From positions 1 through 5,787 of the forward strand of contig JAIRVN010000175.1 in NCBI GenBank assembly GCA_031253875.1: a DNA stretch of 5,787 nt, read 5' to 3'. The notes below the pieces were generated by a model. The model saw only the letters and a program-made list of their open reading frames with translations, was not told where the DNA came from and searched no databases. Shown here piece after piece: positions 1-5,787 of this stretch. Numbering within the stretch: the first letter of the stretch is position 1; each line of letters starts with the position of its first letter. This DNA is from Deltaproteobacteria bacterium (GTDB lineage Bacteria > Desulfobacterota > Desulfovibrionia > Desulfovibrionales > Desulfovibrionaceae). The translations under genes and the position numbers were made by a program.

Positions 1-72
1 GGCGATCTGCTCCTGACGCTGGGTGCGGGTTCCGTGACGAACATAGGACCGCAATATTTGGCGGTGGAATAA
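1..72 (+). CDS. murC: MurC, UDP-N-acetylmuramate--L-alanine ligase (C-terminal fragment)
   Basis: Only the last 23 codons are present, entering in frame at base 1 and ending at TAA (70-72). The readable tail begins GDLLLTLGAGSVTNIG and ends LAVE. It matches the extreme C-terminus of MurC, where a 'D-x-(L/I)-(L/I)-x-(L/M)-G-A-G' stretch is typical of Mur ligases. MurC adds L-alanine to UDP-N-acetylmuramate using ATP, the first peptide-forming step of cytoplasmic peptidoglycan precursor synthesis. The stop overlaps the next gene's start (TAATG), and that gene is murB, which supports the call: murC-murB is a standard dcw order. The ATP-binding and substrate-binding domains lie outside the window. 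Other Mur ligases (MurD, MurE, MurF) have similar tails, so the call rests partly on context. Confidence 0.88.
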   Translation, partial: GDLLLTLGAGSVTNIGPQYLAVE

Positions 73-962
73 TGCCTCTTGTCCATCCTGCGTCTTTTCT
101 CAGCTCGTTGACGACCCTGCGCGTGGGGGGCAGGGCGGCTGCGGAATTCCGCCTGGACAGTGAAGAAGAACTGGATGCCTGCGGCAGGCAGATCAGTTCT
201 CTGGGGCTGCCGGTGTGCGTCCTGGGCAGAGGAAGCAATATTCTCGCCCAGGACGGGGAACTGCCTGTACTGCTGGTGCGTCCCAACTTTCGGCGGAATC
301 CGGAAATACTGGGGGAAGAAGACGGCAAGGTCATAATCCGCGCGGACGCGACCGTACGTCTGCCGCATCTTTTGGCTCGATGCGCGGCTTGGGGCTTGTC
401 GGGTCTTGAAGGATTGGCGGGCATTCCCGGAACAGTGGGCGGGGCCGTGGCCATGAATGCCGGCTCTTACGGATGTGAAACCGTTCTCCTTTTGCATAGC
501 TTGCGGATCTGGTCGCCGGGCACGGGCCTGAAAAATATTTTTCCCGGGCAATGGAAATTTGCTTATCGATATTTTGGACTTACGGAGATCGTTGGATTTT
601 TTTTCATACTTTCTGCAAGCTTCTGCTTGACGAGAGCTTCAAGCAATGGCATCAGAGAGGCCATGCGTCTCAACTATTTCAAGAAAAAATCTACACAACC
701 TGTACTCGCCTGGAGTGCGGGCTGTGCCTTCAAAAATCCATCGCCGGAACTGTCGGCGGGGAAATTGCTGGATGAGGCGGGATTCAGAGGCAAACGTCTG
801 GGCGGCATGTCTTTTTCTCCCATGCACGCGAATTTTTTGGTGAACGAGGGCAAGGGCAGCGCGAGTGCGGCCTGCGAGCTTTTGGCCCAAGCGCGGGAAG
901 CGGTGCAGCGCCGTAACGGCGTCGGCCTTCACCTGGAAATACAGGTGCTGTCATGTTCCTGA
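72..962 (+). CDS. murB: MurB, UDP-N-acetylenolpyruvoylglucosamine reductase
   Basis: This is a 296-residue FAD enzyme that reduces UDP-GlcNAc-enolpyruvate to UDP-MurNAc with NADPH in the cytoplasm. The N-terminal FAD-binding part shows TTLRVGG (14-20), LGRGSN (51-56) and GLEGLAGIPGTVGGAVAMNAGSYG (111-134), all hallmark MurB segments. A YR pair at 165-166 fits the conserved active-site Arg. The AGCAFKNP segment (216-223) carries Cys218 where E. coli MurB has its proton-donor Ser. HLEIQVL near the end supplies the conserved Glu (289). The roughly 300-residue length and shortened loop after YR fit the type II (lid-lacking) class. The ATG at 72 overlaps the murC stop (TAATG), so translation is probably coupled; only a weak GGTGGA precedes it. 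The C-terminus overlaps ftsQ by 10 nt. Residues about 157-215 are encoded by clearly more AT-rich DNA than the rest, but the frame stays open and the downstream motifs are intact. Confidence 0.95.
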   Translation: MPLVHPASFLSSLTTLRVGGRAAAEFRLDSEEELDACGRQISSLGLPVCVLGRGSNILAQDGELPVLLVRPNFRRNPEILGEEDGKVIIRADATVRLPHLLARCAAWGLSGLEGLAGIPGTVGGAVAMNAGSYGCETVLLLHSLRIWSPGTGLKNIFPGQWKFAYRYFGLTEIVGFFFILSASFCLTRASSNGIREAMRLNYFKKKSTQPVLAWSAGCAFKNPSPELSAGKLLDEAGFRGKRLGGMSFSPMHANFLVNEGKGSASAACELLAQAREAVQRRNGVGLHLEIQVLSCS

Positions 963-1807
963 AGCTGCGAAAAGACAGACGTCCGGCGCGCAACACGCAT
1001 CTCGCGCCGAAGACGCATCTTGCGCCGAAGACGCAGCGCGCTCCGCAACGCAAGGGCTTGCTGCTTCCGTTGGAGCGCGTACGCGGCACTGCGGTCACGA
1101 TTCTGCTGGCGCTTGCGGGGGTCGGGCTGCTTGCCGGACTGGCGTTGGGTTCGCTGCATCTCTACCGTTATGCCACGAGCAACCCATTTTTCGCCACCAA
1201 AACCGTGAACATAACCGGCAATGTGCGTCTGCAACGCGATGAGGTGCTGGAACTGACCGGCGTCCATCCGGGGGATAACAGCCTCGCGCTCAGCATTGCG
1301 GGCATGGAAAAATCGATCAACCGGAGCCCCTGGATCGAGGAAGTTTCGGTAAAGCGCGTGTTGCCGGATCGCTTCGATATCCGTCTGCGGGAACGCAGTC
1401 CCTGGTTCTGGATACAGCATGGGGATCGTTTGTACTACGCGGACGAACTGGGCAGGCCGATTGCGCCTGTGGAGTCCGTCAATTTTGTTTCCTTGCCGGC
1501 GCTGGAAATCCAGGCAGGGGCAGAGGAACTGCTGCCGAATATGAAAAAGTACGTGGCGAGCCTGAAGGGAAACACCATTCCTGTGGACTACGCCGCCATA
1601 TCCTGGATACGCCTCAGTCCCGGCAGAGGGGTGGAGGTGTATGTGGAAAGCAGGGACATCCATCTTGCCGTTGCTCCGGACGACTGGAACGGCAATTTGC
1701 ACCGGCTTGGCGTGGTGCTGGGCGATCTGGCGCGGCGGAATGAATTGCCTCTGGTGCGCGAAGTGCGCGCGGCGGACGGCAGTGTGTGGGTGATGCGGAA
1801 GTCTTAG
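953..1807 (+). CDS. ftsQ: FtsQ, cell division protein with POTRA domain
   Basis: This is a 284-residue single-pass (type II) membrane protein of the divisome. FtsQ links early ring components to the FtsL/FtsB and septal synthase (FtsW/FtsI) module. Seen: a strongly basic cytoplasmic tail (1-45, many Arg/Lys), one hydrophobic segment at about 46-70 (AVTILLALAGVGLLAGLALG within it), then a POTRA-like region at about 79-150. That region begins FFATKTVNITGN, has the 'NRSPWIEEVSVKRVLPDR' stretch and ends in the RERSPWFWI strand. The remainder fits the beta domain. Sequence conservation in FtsQ is low, so position between murB and ftsA carries much of the weight. The chosen ATG lies 10 nt inside murB with AGGTG a few bases upstream; it keeps the whole tail and membrane segment. 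The tail holds an 18-bp tandem repeat (THLAPK THLAPK TQRAPQ, residues 15-32). No ddl gene lies between murB and ftsQ, unlike the E. coli arrangement. Confidence 0.92.
   Translation: MFLKLRKDRRPARNTHLAPKTHLAPKTQRAPQRKGLLLPLERVRGTAVTILLALAGVGLLAGLALGSLHLYRYATSNPFFATKTVNITGNVRLQRDEVLELTGVHPGDNSLALSIAGMEKSINRSPWIEEVSVKRVLPDRFDIRLRERSPWFWIQHGDRLYYADELGRPIAPVESVNFVSLPALEIQAGAEELLPNMKKYVASLKGNTIPVDYAAISWIRLSPGRGVEVYVESRDIHLAVAPDDWNGNLHRLGVVLGDLARRNELPLVREVRAADGSVWVMRKS
995..1048 (+). repeat. 18-bp in-frame tandem repeat in ftsQ (two near-identical copies plus one degenerate)
   Basis: Copies at 995-1012 and 1013-1030 differ by one silent base (CTC versus CTT) and both encode THLAPK. A third, diverged unit at 1031-1048 encodes TQRAPQ. 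Because the unit is six codons, gain or loss of a copy leaves the ftsQ frame intact. It lies in the basic cytoplasmic tail ahead of the membrane segment, a region little conserved among FtsQ proteins. Replication slippage is the simplest origin. Confidence 0.93.
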
Positions 1808-1811
1808 GATT

Positions 1812-1822
1812 GGGGGGAGGGG
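1812..1822 (+). promoter_or_regulatory. Strong Shine-Dalgarno that sets the ftsA start
   Basis: An unbroken purine run GGGGGGAGGGG sits between the ftsQ stop (1807) and the ATG at 1828. Its GGAGG core (1816-1820) is 7 nt from that ATG. This favours 1828 over the in-frame ATG at 1786, which lies inside ftsQ and would add 14 residues not seen in FtsA proteins. Confidence 0.8.
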
Positions 1823-1827
1823 CGGAC

Positions 1828-3072
1828 ATGAGCAAGTCTGATCTGATTGTCGGCCTTGATATAGGCACCACAAAAATTTGCGCTGTGGTGGGAGAGCTTG
1901 CCGCGAGCGGCCTTGTGGAAGTGGTGGGCATAGGCACGAACCCTTCCACGGGCTTGCGCAAGGGCGTTGTGGTGAACATAGACCAGACCGTACAGTCCAT
2001 CAAGAAGACCTTGGAAGAAGCCGAACTGATGGCGGGTTGCCAGATCCGCTCCGTCTACGTGGGCATCGCGGGCAGCCATATCAAAGGCTTCAACAGCCAT
2101 GGCGTGATTGCCGTCAAGGGCGGGGAAGTGACGCAACGCGACGTGGATCGCGCTCTGGATGCGGCGCGGGCCGTCGCCATACCGGCCGATCGCGAAGTCA
2201 TCCATATTTTGCCGCAGGAATTCATAGTGGACAACCAGCGCGGCATCATTGACCCGCTCGGTATGGCCGGGGTGCGCCTGGAAGTGAAAGTGCACATTGT
2301 CACTGGCGCGGTTTCTTCAGCGCAAAATATCATCCGTTCCTGTCACCGCAGCGGCCTTGAGGTGGCGGATATCGCGCTTGAGTCGCTGGCCTCTTCCAAG
2401 GCCGTGTTGACGGAAGAAGAGCGCGAGATAGGCGTCGCTCTGATCGATCTGGGCGGCGGCACAACGGATGTCGCCATTTTTGCCAATGATTCGATCAAAC
2501 ACACCGGTGTACTGGGACTTGGCGGACAAAATTTGACCAATGACATTGCCTTTGGTTTGCGCACCCCCATGGCCGCAGCGGAAAAAATCAAGCTGAAATA
2601 CGGTTGCGCGCTGGCCGATATGGTGCGTTCCGAGGAGTTGATTGTAGTGCCGAGCGTGGGCGGCCGTGAACCGCGCCGGCTTTCCCGGCAGGTGCTGGCG
2701 GAGATTTGCGAGCCGCGCATGGAGGAGATTCTTTTCCTCGTTGAACAGGAACTGAGCCATTCCGGCTACAAGGATATAGTGGGCGCGGGAGTCGTTCTGA
2801 CAGGCGGCGCCGCTTTGATCGAAGGCTGCCCGGAACTGGCCGAGCAGATTTTCAATCTGCCCACGCGCACCGGGTATCCGCTGAACATCGGCGGACTCAA
2901 GGATGTTGTTGACAGCCCAAAGTATGCGACTGCCGTCGGCCTCCTGCGTTACGGGGCGGAAAAGGAAAGCAAAGGACACCGCAAATTCGCGCCTTCGGGT
3001 AGTTCTGGAGATTCCAGCATGTTCAACCATATTCTCAAAAAGATGAAAAAGTGGTTTTCCGACGTCTCATAG
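1828..3072 (+). CDS. ftsA: FtsA, actin-like membrane anchor of the Z ring
   Basis: This is a 414-residue actin/Hsp70-fold ATPase that binds the FtsZ C-terminal peptide and tethers the ring to the inner face of the membrane. Domains in order: the phosphate-1 loop VGLDIGTTKICAVVGE (8-23); the FtsA-specific 1C subdomain at about 80-165 (QEFIVDNQRGIIDPLGMAG lies within it); phosphate-2 ALIDLGGGTTDVAIF (204-218); the GGQNLTNDIAFGL segment (232-244); and the adenosine motif VGAGVVLTGGAALIEG (318-333). The last 17 residues (MFNHILKKMKKWFSDVS, 398-414) form a short amphipathic, basic helix after a Ser/Gly-rich spacer, the usual FtsA membrane-targeting sequence. Length is typical. The start at 1828 was chosen because of its strong Shine-Dalgarno and because the protein then begins MSKSDLIVGLDIG, close to family N-termini. 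ftsZ follows after 86 nt, the standard ftsA-ftsZ pairing. Confidence 0.97.
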   Translation: MSKSDLIVGLDIGTTKICAVVGELAASGLVEVVGIGTNPSTGLRKGVVVNIDQTVQSIKKTLEEAELMAGCQIRSVYVGIAGSHIKGFNSHGVIAVKGGEVTQRDVDRALDAARAVAIPADREVIHILPQEFIVDNQRGIIDPLGMAGVRLEVKVHIVTGAVSSAQNIIRSCHRSGLEVADIALESLASSKAVLTEEEREIGVALIDLGGGTTDVAIFANDSIKHTGVLGLGGQNLTNDIAFGLRTPMAAAEKIKLKYGCALADMVRSEELIVVPSVGGREPRRLSRQVLAEICEPRMEEILFLVEQELSHSGYKDIVGAGVVLTGGAALIEGCPELAEQIFNLPTRTGYPLNIGGLKDVVDSPKYATAVGLLRYGAEKESKGHRKFAPSGSSGDSSMFNHILKKMKKWFSDVS

Positions 3073-3110
3073 TATAGTTGCAACATCACTCTATCAGGGA
3101 TGCTGTGCTT

Positions 3111-3129
3111 CCGGCTGCACGGGAGCTGG
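3111..3129 (+). other. Small stem-loop in the ftsA-ftsZ gap
   Basis: CCGGCT (3111-3116) can pair with AGCTGG (3124-3129), giving six pairs including one G-U around a 7-nt loop. No T-run follows, so it is not an intrinsic terminator. It sits 13 nt before the ftsZ Shine-Dalgarno and could affect ftsZ mRNA processing or stability, which is inference. A stem this short can also arise by chance in GC-rich DNA. I saw no convincing -35/-10 pair in the gap 3073-3158. Confidence 0.3.
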
Positions 3130-3142
3130 AGGCATAACGAGC

Positions 3143-3150
3143 AAGGGAGG
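3143..3150 (+). promoter_or_regulatory. Strong Shine-Dalgarno of ftsZ
   Basis: AAGGGAGG ends 8 nt before the ATG at 3159, near-ideal strength and spacing. It fits independent, high-level translation of ftsZ rather than mere coupling to ftsA, whose stop is 86 nt away. Confidence 0.85.
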
Positions 3151-3158
3151 AAGAGCAC

Positions 3159-4448
3159 ATGGAATTTGAAAGTTTTGAACAAGTGACTTTTGCCAGTGCG
3201 GCGCGGATAAAAGTTGTGGGGGTCGGCGGCGGAGGCGGCAACGCCGTGCAGAACATGATTGATTCCGCTCTGCGCGGAGTGAATTTTATCTGCGCCAATA
3301 CCGACGTCCAGGCGCTCAACCGCAGCACGGCGTCCTGTAAACTCCAGATGGGGGAGCGCTTGACCAAGGGGCTTGGCGCCGGCGCGAATCCGTGCATCGG
3401 ACGTGACGCGGCGCTGGAAAGCGTTGACACTATCAAGGAGTGTCTGACAGACGCGGACATGGTCTTTGTGACGGCGGGCATGGGCGGCGGAACGGGTACC
3501 GGCGCGGCGCCGATTATTGCCCAGATCGCCAAAGAGCTGGGCGCGCTGACCGTGGGCGTGGTGACGAAACCCTTCAGTTTTGAAGGCGCCAGGCGTAAAG
3601 CGGCTGCGGAAACGGGCATTGCGGAATTCCGCCAGCATGTGGATTGCCTGATTACTATCCCCAATGATCGGCTGTTGACCTTTGCGCCCAAAAAAGCGCC
3701 GTTCTCGGAAATGCTCAAGAAGGCGAACGATATCCTGTATTGTGCCGTGAAAGGCATCTCCGACGTGATCATGGAAGACGGGCTGATCAACCTGGACTTC
3801 GCCGACGTGCGCGCCGCCATGGGCGAATCGGGCCTTGCTTTGATGGGCACCGGTATCGCCTCGGGCGAAAATCGCGCCCGTGAAGCGGCCATGCGCGCGA
3901 TCACAAGTCCGTTGCTGGAGGACGTGTCCATCGACGGCGCCAGGGCCGTACTATACAACATCACAGCCAGCATGGACATCACGGGCGACGAAATCCAGGA
4001 AATCGGCACGATCATCGCCGATGCCGTGCATCCTGACGCCAGCGTCTTTTTTGGCGTGGTTTATGATGAACATGCCGGCGACGAACTGCGCATCACCGTC
4101 ATCGCCACCGGAATCGACGCCGCGCCGAAGGCGGGGGCTGTGCCGTCCTCCGCTCCGGGCACTGTGACTCCTTTCCCCTCCGGCGGCAAATATTCTCCCG
4201 CACAGCCGCAGCGTGCGCAGCCGGCGCCGGCGTCGCAGAACGCGGCGCAGGCAGGCGGCGGCGCGTATCGTCCACGCCGCGTGGTGGATGGATGGCCTGA
4301 TGAAAAGAGCGATAAGGCTGCCTATGTGCGCAAGGGACAGGCGCTTGGATACCTGAAAGCGCATCCTCATGCTCCGGGAGAAGAAGATTTTATTTTTGAC
4401 GAAGAAGAATTTGAGATGCCGGCTTTTATCCGCAGGCAGGCGGATTAG
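3159..4448 (+). CDS. ftsZ: FtsZ, tubulin-like GTPase of the division ring
   Basis: This is a 429-residue cytoplasmic GTPase that polymerises into the Z ring at mid-cell. Seen in order: a short N-tail; the nucleotide loop [13 protein letters not shown] (18-30); ANTDVQAL (46-53); GLGAGANP (71-78); the tubulin signature [18 protein letters not shown] with GGGTGTG at 109-115; TKPFSFEG (136-143); and the T7 loop [11 protein letters not shown] (211-221), whose Asp213 and Asp216 match the residues that complete the GTPase site of the neighbouring subunit. The conserved core ends near 320. A Pro/Ala/Gln-rich then charged linker (about 321-408) follows. The protein ends in an acidic stretch and the terminal peptide [11 protein letters not shown], which binds FtsA in other bacteria (commonly IPAFLR-like). 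The ATG at 3159 has an excellent Shine-Dalgarno. It is the last gene of the cluster: no lpxC follows, and a terminator lies about 90 nt downstream. Confidence 0.98.
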   Translation: MEFESFEQVTFASAARIKVVGVGGGGGNAVQNMIDSALRGVNFICANTDVQALNRSTASCKLQMGERLTKGLGAGANPCIGRDAALESVDTIKECLTDADMVFVTAGMGGGTGTGAAPIIAQIAKELGALTVGVVTKPFSFEGARRKAAAETGIAEFRQHVDCLITIPNDRLLTFAPKKAPFSEMLKKANDILYCAVKGISDVIMEDGLINLDFADVRAAMGESGLALMGTGIASGENRAREAAMRAITSPLLEDVSIDGARAVLYNITASMDITGDEIQEIGTIIADAVHPDASVFFGVVYDEHAGDELRITVIATGIDAAPKAGAVPSSAPGTVTPFPSGGKYSPAQPQRAQPAPASQNAAQAGGGAYRPRRVVDGWPDEKSDKAAYVRKGQALGYLKAHPHAPGEEDFIFDEEEFEMPAFIRRQAD

Positions 4449-4481
4449 CGCCGGCTCCATTTTTCCATAACGTACGGCGCT
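4447..4481 (+). repeat. Inverted repeat at the ftsZ stop codon
   Basis: AGCGCCG (4447-4453, starting within the TAG stop) and CGGCGCT (4475-4481) are perfect 7-bp inverted copies around a 21-nt spacer. No T-run follows on the + strand. It could be an mRNA 3' structure, or could serve gatA transcripts arriving from the right. The function is unknown, and a chance pairing is possible. Confidence 0.5.
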
Positions 4482-4507
4482 CAACCGTGCCATGGTCGGC
4501 GGGCCTA

Positions 4508-4527
4508 TTGTGCTGCGGCTCGCACAA
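4508..4527 (+). repeat. Short hairpin in the ftsZ 3' region
   Basis: TTGTGC (4508-4513) and GCACAA (4522-4527) pair perfectly over six bases around an 8-nt loop. It is followed directly by a C/T-rich stretch, CCTCCTCCCT (4528-4537), and then by the terminator stem. No T-run follows this hairpin, so it is not itself a terminator. See the finding on the ftsZ 3' region. Confidence 0.45.
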
Positions 4528-4537
4528 CCTCCTCCCT

Positions 4538-4579
4538 AAGGACACCGGGGTTGCCCATGAAACTTCGGTGTTCTTTTTT
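4538..4579 (+). terminator. Rho-independent terminator of the division operon
   Basis: AAGGACACCG (4538-4547) pairs with CGGTGTTCTT (4566-4575), ten pairs including one G-U, around an 18-nt loop. T-rich sequence runs on to 4579 (TTTTTT at 4574-4579, of which the first two are in the stem). The T-run is on the + strand only, so it stops transcription coming from ftsZ. Read from gatA the stem is followed by CTTAGGG, so it is not a good terminator in that direction. It ends 6 nt before the gatA stop codon. Confidence 0.82.
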
Positions 4580-4585
4580 GCATGT

Positions 4586-5787
4586 TCAGATCGCTGTCGG
4601 CGGCAGGCCCGGTTGCGGCAGAGCCGTAAACAGCACATGCGCCGCACTGAGCAGGACCGCCTCGTCAAAGGGACGGCCGATAAGCTGCACGGCCGTCGGC
4701 ATGCGGCTTTGCGTTCCGAGGCGCGTGGGCAAGGACAGGGCGGGCAAGCCGGCAAGATTTACGGGCAGGGTATAGACGTCCCGCAGATACAAAGAGAGCG
4801 GATCCTGATCCTGTTCTCCCAGATGCCATGCGGTAAGCGGAGCGACAGGGCCGCAGATGATATCGCATTGTTTGAACGCCGCTTCGAAATTGTGCTGAAT
4901 AAGCCGCCGAACCTGGGCGGCTTTTTTATAATAGGCGTCATAATAGCCGGCGGAAAGCACGTAGGTTCCCAGCATGATGCGGCGCTTCACTTCTTCGCCG
5001 AAGGCCTCGCTGCGGGTGCGCACGTACAGTTTCTCAGGCGACTGCGCGCCTTGCGCCCGGTGTCCGTAGCGCACGCCGTCAAAACGGGCAAGATTAGAGC
5101 TCGCTTCCGCCGTGAGGATGATATAGTACACGGCGGTGGCCAGATGCGTGAGCGGCAGCGAAACCGGCACGATCTCCGCGCCGAGTTGTTGTGCCAGGTC
5201 CAGTGCTTCACGGCAGGCGTGTTCCATTTCCTCGCTCACACCCTGGGTCAGGAATTCCCCGGGCAGGCCGATGCGCATTCCTTTGAGATTTTTCCTGTTT
5301 TTCAGCGCCGTCATGTAATCGTCCGCCGGCAAGGGGGAAGAGGTGGCGTCGCGCGGATCATGGCCCGCAATGACGGAAAGCACGAGAGCGCAATCTTCCA
5401 CGTTCCGGGCCAGCGGCCCGATCTGATCGAGGGAGGATGCCAAAGCGATGCCTCCGTAACGCGATACGCGGCCATAGGTGGGCTTGAGGCCTACGCAGCC
5501 GCAGAAGGCAGCCGGCTGGCGGATGGAACCGCCGGTGTCGGAACCCAGTGAGGCAAAACACTGGCAGGCGGCCACGGAAGCGGCGGATCCCCCGCTTGAG
5601 CCGCCTGGCGCGCGTGTGGGATCCCAGGGATTTCTGCTGGGGCCGAACGCGGAAAATTCCGTGGAGGAACCCATGGCAAACTCGTCCATATTGGTTTTGC
5701 CCAGGATAATGGCGCCCGCTTCACGCAGGCGTTTCACAACAAAGGCGTCATAGCAGGGCGTAAAATTTTGCAGCATGCGCGAAGCCG
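4586..5787 (-). CDS. gatA: GatA, Asp-tRNA(Asn)/Glu-tRNA(Gln) amidotransferase subunit A (N-terminus missing)
   Basis: This is the glutaminase subunit of the GatCAB complex. It releases ammonia from glutamine so that GatB can amidate Glu-tRNA(Gln) and/or Asp-tRNA(Asn). It belongs to the amidase-signature family. About 399 codons are visible, entering in frame at the right edge (ASRMLQNF) and ending at TGA (4588-4586). Family members are near 490 residues, so roughly 90-100 N-terminal residues, including the catalytic Lys, lie beyond the edge; the ATG at 5776 is internal. Seen: [25 protein letters not shown] with the cis-Ser codon at 5599-5597; [17 protein letters not shown] with the nucleophile Ser codon at 5527-5525, 24 residues later as in the family; [36 protein letters not shown]; and [16 protein letters not shown] near the end. 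The GatA-specific blocks separate it from generic amidases. It converges on ftsZ and is a separate transcription unit. No partner gatB or gatC is visible. Confidence 0.96.
   Translation of the reverse strand, partial: ASRMLQNFTPCYDAFVVKRLREAGAIILGKTNMDEFAMGSSTEFSAFGPSRNPWDPTRAPGGSSGGSAASVAACQCFASLGSDTGGSIRQPAAFCGCVGLKPTYGRVSRYGGIALASSLDQIGPLARNVEDCALVLSVIAGHDPRDATSSPLPADDYMTALKNRKNLKGMRIGLPGEFLTQGVSEEMEHACREALDLAQQLGAEIVPVSLPLTHLATAVYYIILTAEASSNLARFDGVRYGHRAQGAQSPEKLYVRTRSEAFGEEVKRRIMLGTYVLSAGYYDAYYKKAAQVRRLIQHNFEAAFKQCDIICGPVAPLTAWHLGEQDQDPLSLYLRDVYTLPVNLAGLPALSLPTRLGTQSRMPTAVQLIGRPFDEAVLLSAAHVLFTALPQPGLPPTAI

Noticed and set aside
566..604. Possible intrinsic terminator inside murB (T-run at 597-604)
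   Set aside because: Only very weak pairing is visible upstream of the T-run; there is no stable GC-rich stem adjoining it.
627..656. Possible promoter inside murB (TTGACG at 627-632)
   Set aside because: At 16-18 bp spacing the -10 position has no TATAAT-like hexamer (CATCAG or ATCAGA).
1786..1827. Upstream in-frame ATG for ftsA
   Set aside because: It would lie inside ftsQ and add 14 residues (MGDAEVLGLGGGAD) encoded largely by the ftsQ end and the Shine-Dalgarno itself. The ATG at 1828 has the proper ribosome binding site and gives a family-like N-terminus.
929..1873. 314-codon open frame on the - strand across ftsQ
   Set aside because: It is opposite ftsQ and spans the murB/ftsQ and ftsQ/ftsA junctions, with low-complexity Arg/His/Gln content. 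It is a shadow of the real genes.
3086..4015. 309-codon open frame on the - strand across ftsZ
   Set aside because: It is antisense to the highly conserved FtsZ core, Ser/Ala/Pro-rich, with no domain motif. The same applies to the smaller - strand frames at 2317-3030 and 3951-4493.
4502..4537. Short - strand frame after AGGGAGGAGG in the ftsZ-gatA gap
   Set aside because: A GTG close behind the purine run opens only a few codons before a TAG, with poor spacing. Nothing supports a gene.
4487..5551. 354-codon open frame on the + strand opposite gatA
   Set aside because: It lies antisense to gatA, whose protein matches GatA over its full visible length. The + frame translation is His/Arg/Gly-rich with no recognisable motif and no good ribosome binding site, as expected of a shadow in GC-rich DNA.
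1..5787. A hidden new multi-gene system, CRISPR array, mobile element, tRNA or rRNA
   Set aside because: All but about 240 bases are covered by well-recognised housekeeping genes. I saw no spaced direct repeats, transposase, attachment sites or RNA-gene consensus, and the gaps are too small to hold an unrecognised gene of normal size.

Overview
The window is the distal end of a division and cell-wall (dcw) gene cluster. In order on the + strand it carries the last codons of murC, then complete murB, ftsQ, ftsA and ftsZ. A convergent, 5'-truncated gatA on the - strand fills the right-hand 1.2 kb. The DNA is moderately GC-rich. Protein details suggest a Desulfovibrio-like sulfate reducer (Desulfovibrionales): the MurB form with an AGCAFKNP active-site segment, an FtsZ ending [10 protein letters not shown], and murC-murB-ftsQ-ftsA-ftsZ with no ddl between murB and ftsQ. 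That placement is inference from family resemblance, not from a search.

Layout: murC ends at 72 and overlaps the murB start in a TAATG junction. murB (72-962) overlaps ftsQ (953-1807) by 10 nt. A 20-nt gap with a very strong Shine-Dalgarno leads into ftsA (1828-3072). An 86-nt gap containing a small hairpin and another strong Shine-Dalgarno leads into ftsZ (3159-4448). The 137-nt region between ftsZ and gatA has two inverted repeats, a C/T-rich anti-Shine-Dalgarno-like stretch, and a rho-independent terminator facing the ftsZ direction. gatA then reads leftward (stop at 4586) and runs off the right edge without its N-terminus.

How the genes work together: MurC and MurB act in the cytoplasmic synthesis of the UDP-MurNAc-peptide precursor of peptidoglycan. 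FtsZ forms the cytokinetic ring, FtsA ties it to the membrane, and FtsQ is the membrane scaffold that helps recruit the septal peptidoglycan machinery. The tight spacing on one strand suggests one transcript with translational coupling, with separate strong initiation at ftsA and ftsZ, whose products are usually needed in larger amounts. gatA (glutamyl-tRNA(Gln)/aspartyl-tRNA(Asn) amidotransferase subunit A) belongs to translation and is a separate unit.

I found no mobile element, CRISPR array, tRNA or rRNA, and no new multi-gene system. The points most worth a second look are small: the structured ftsZ 3' region with a stretch complementary to the ftsZ ribosome binding site, an 18-bp tandem repeat in the ftsQ N-terminal tail, and an AT-rich patch inside murB.
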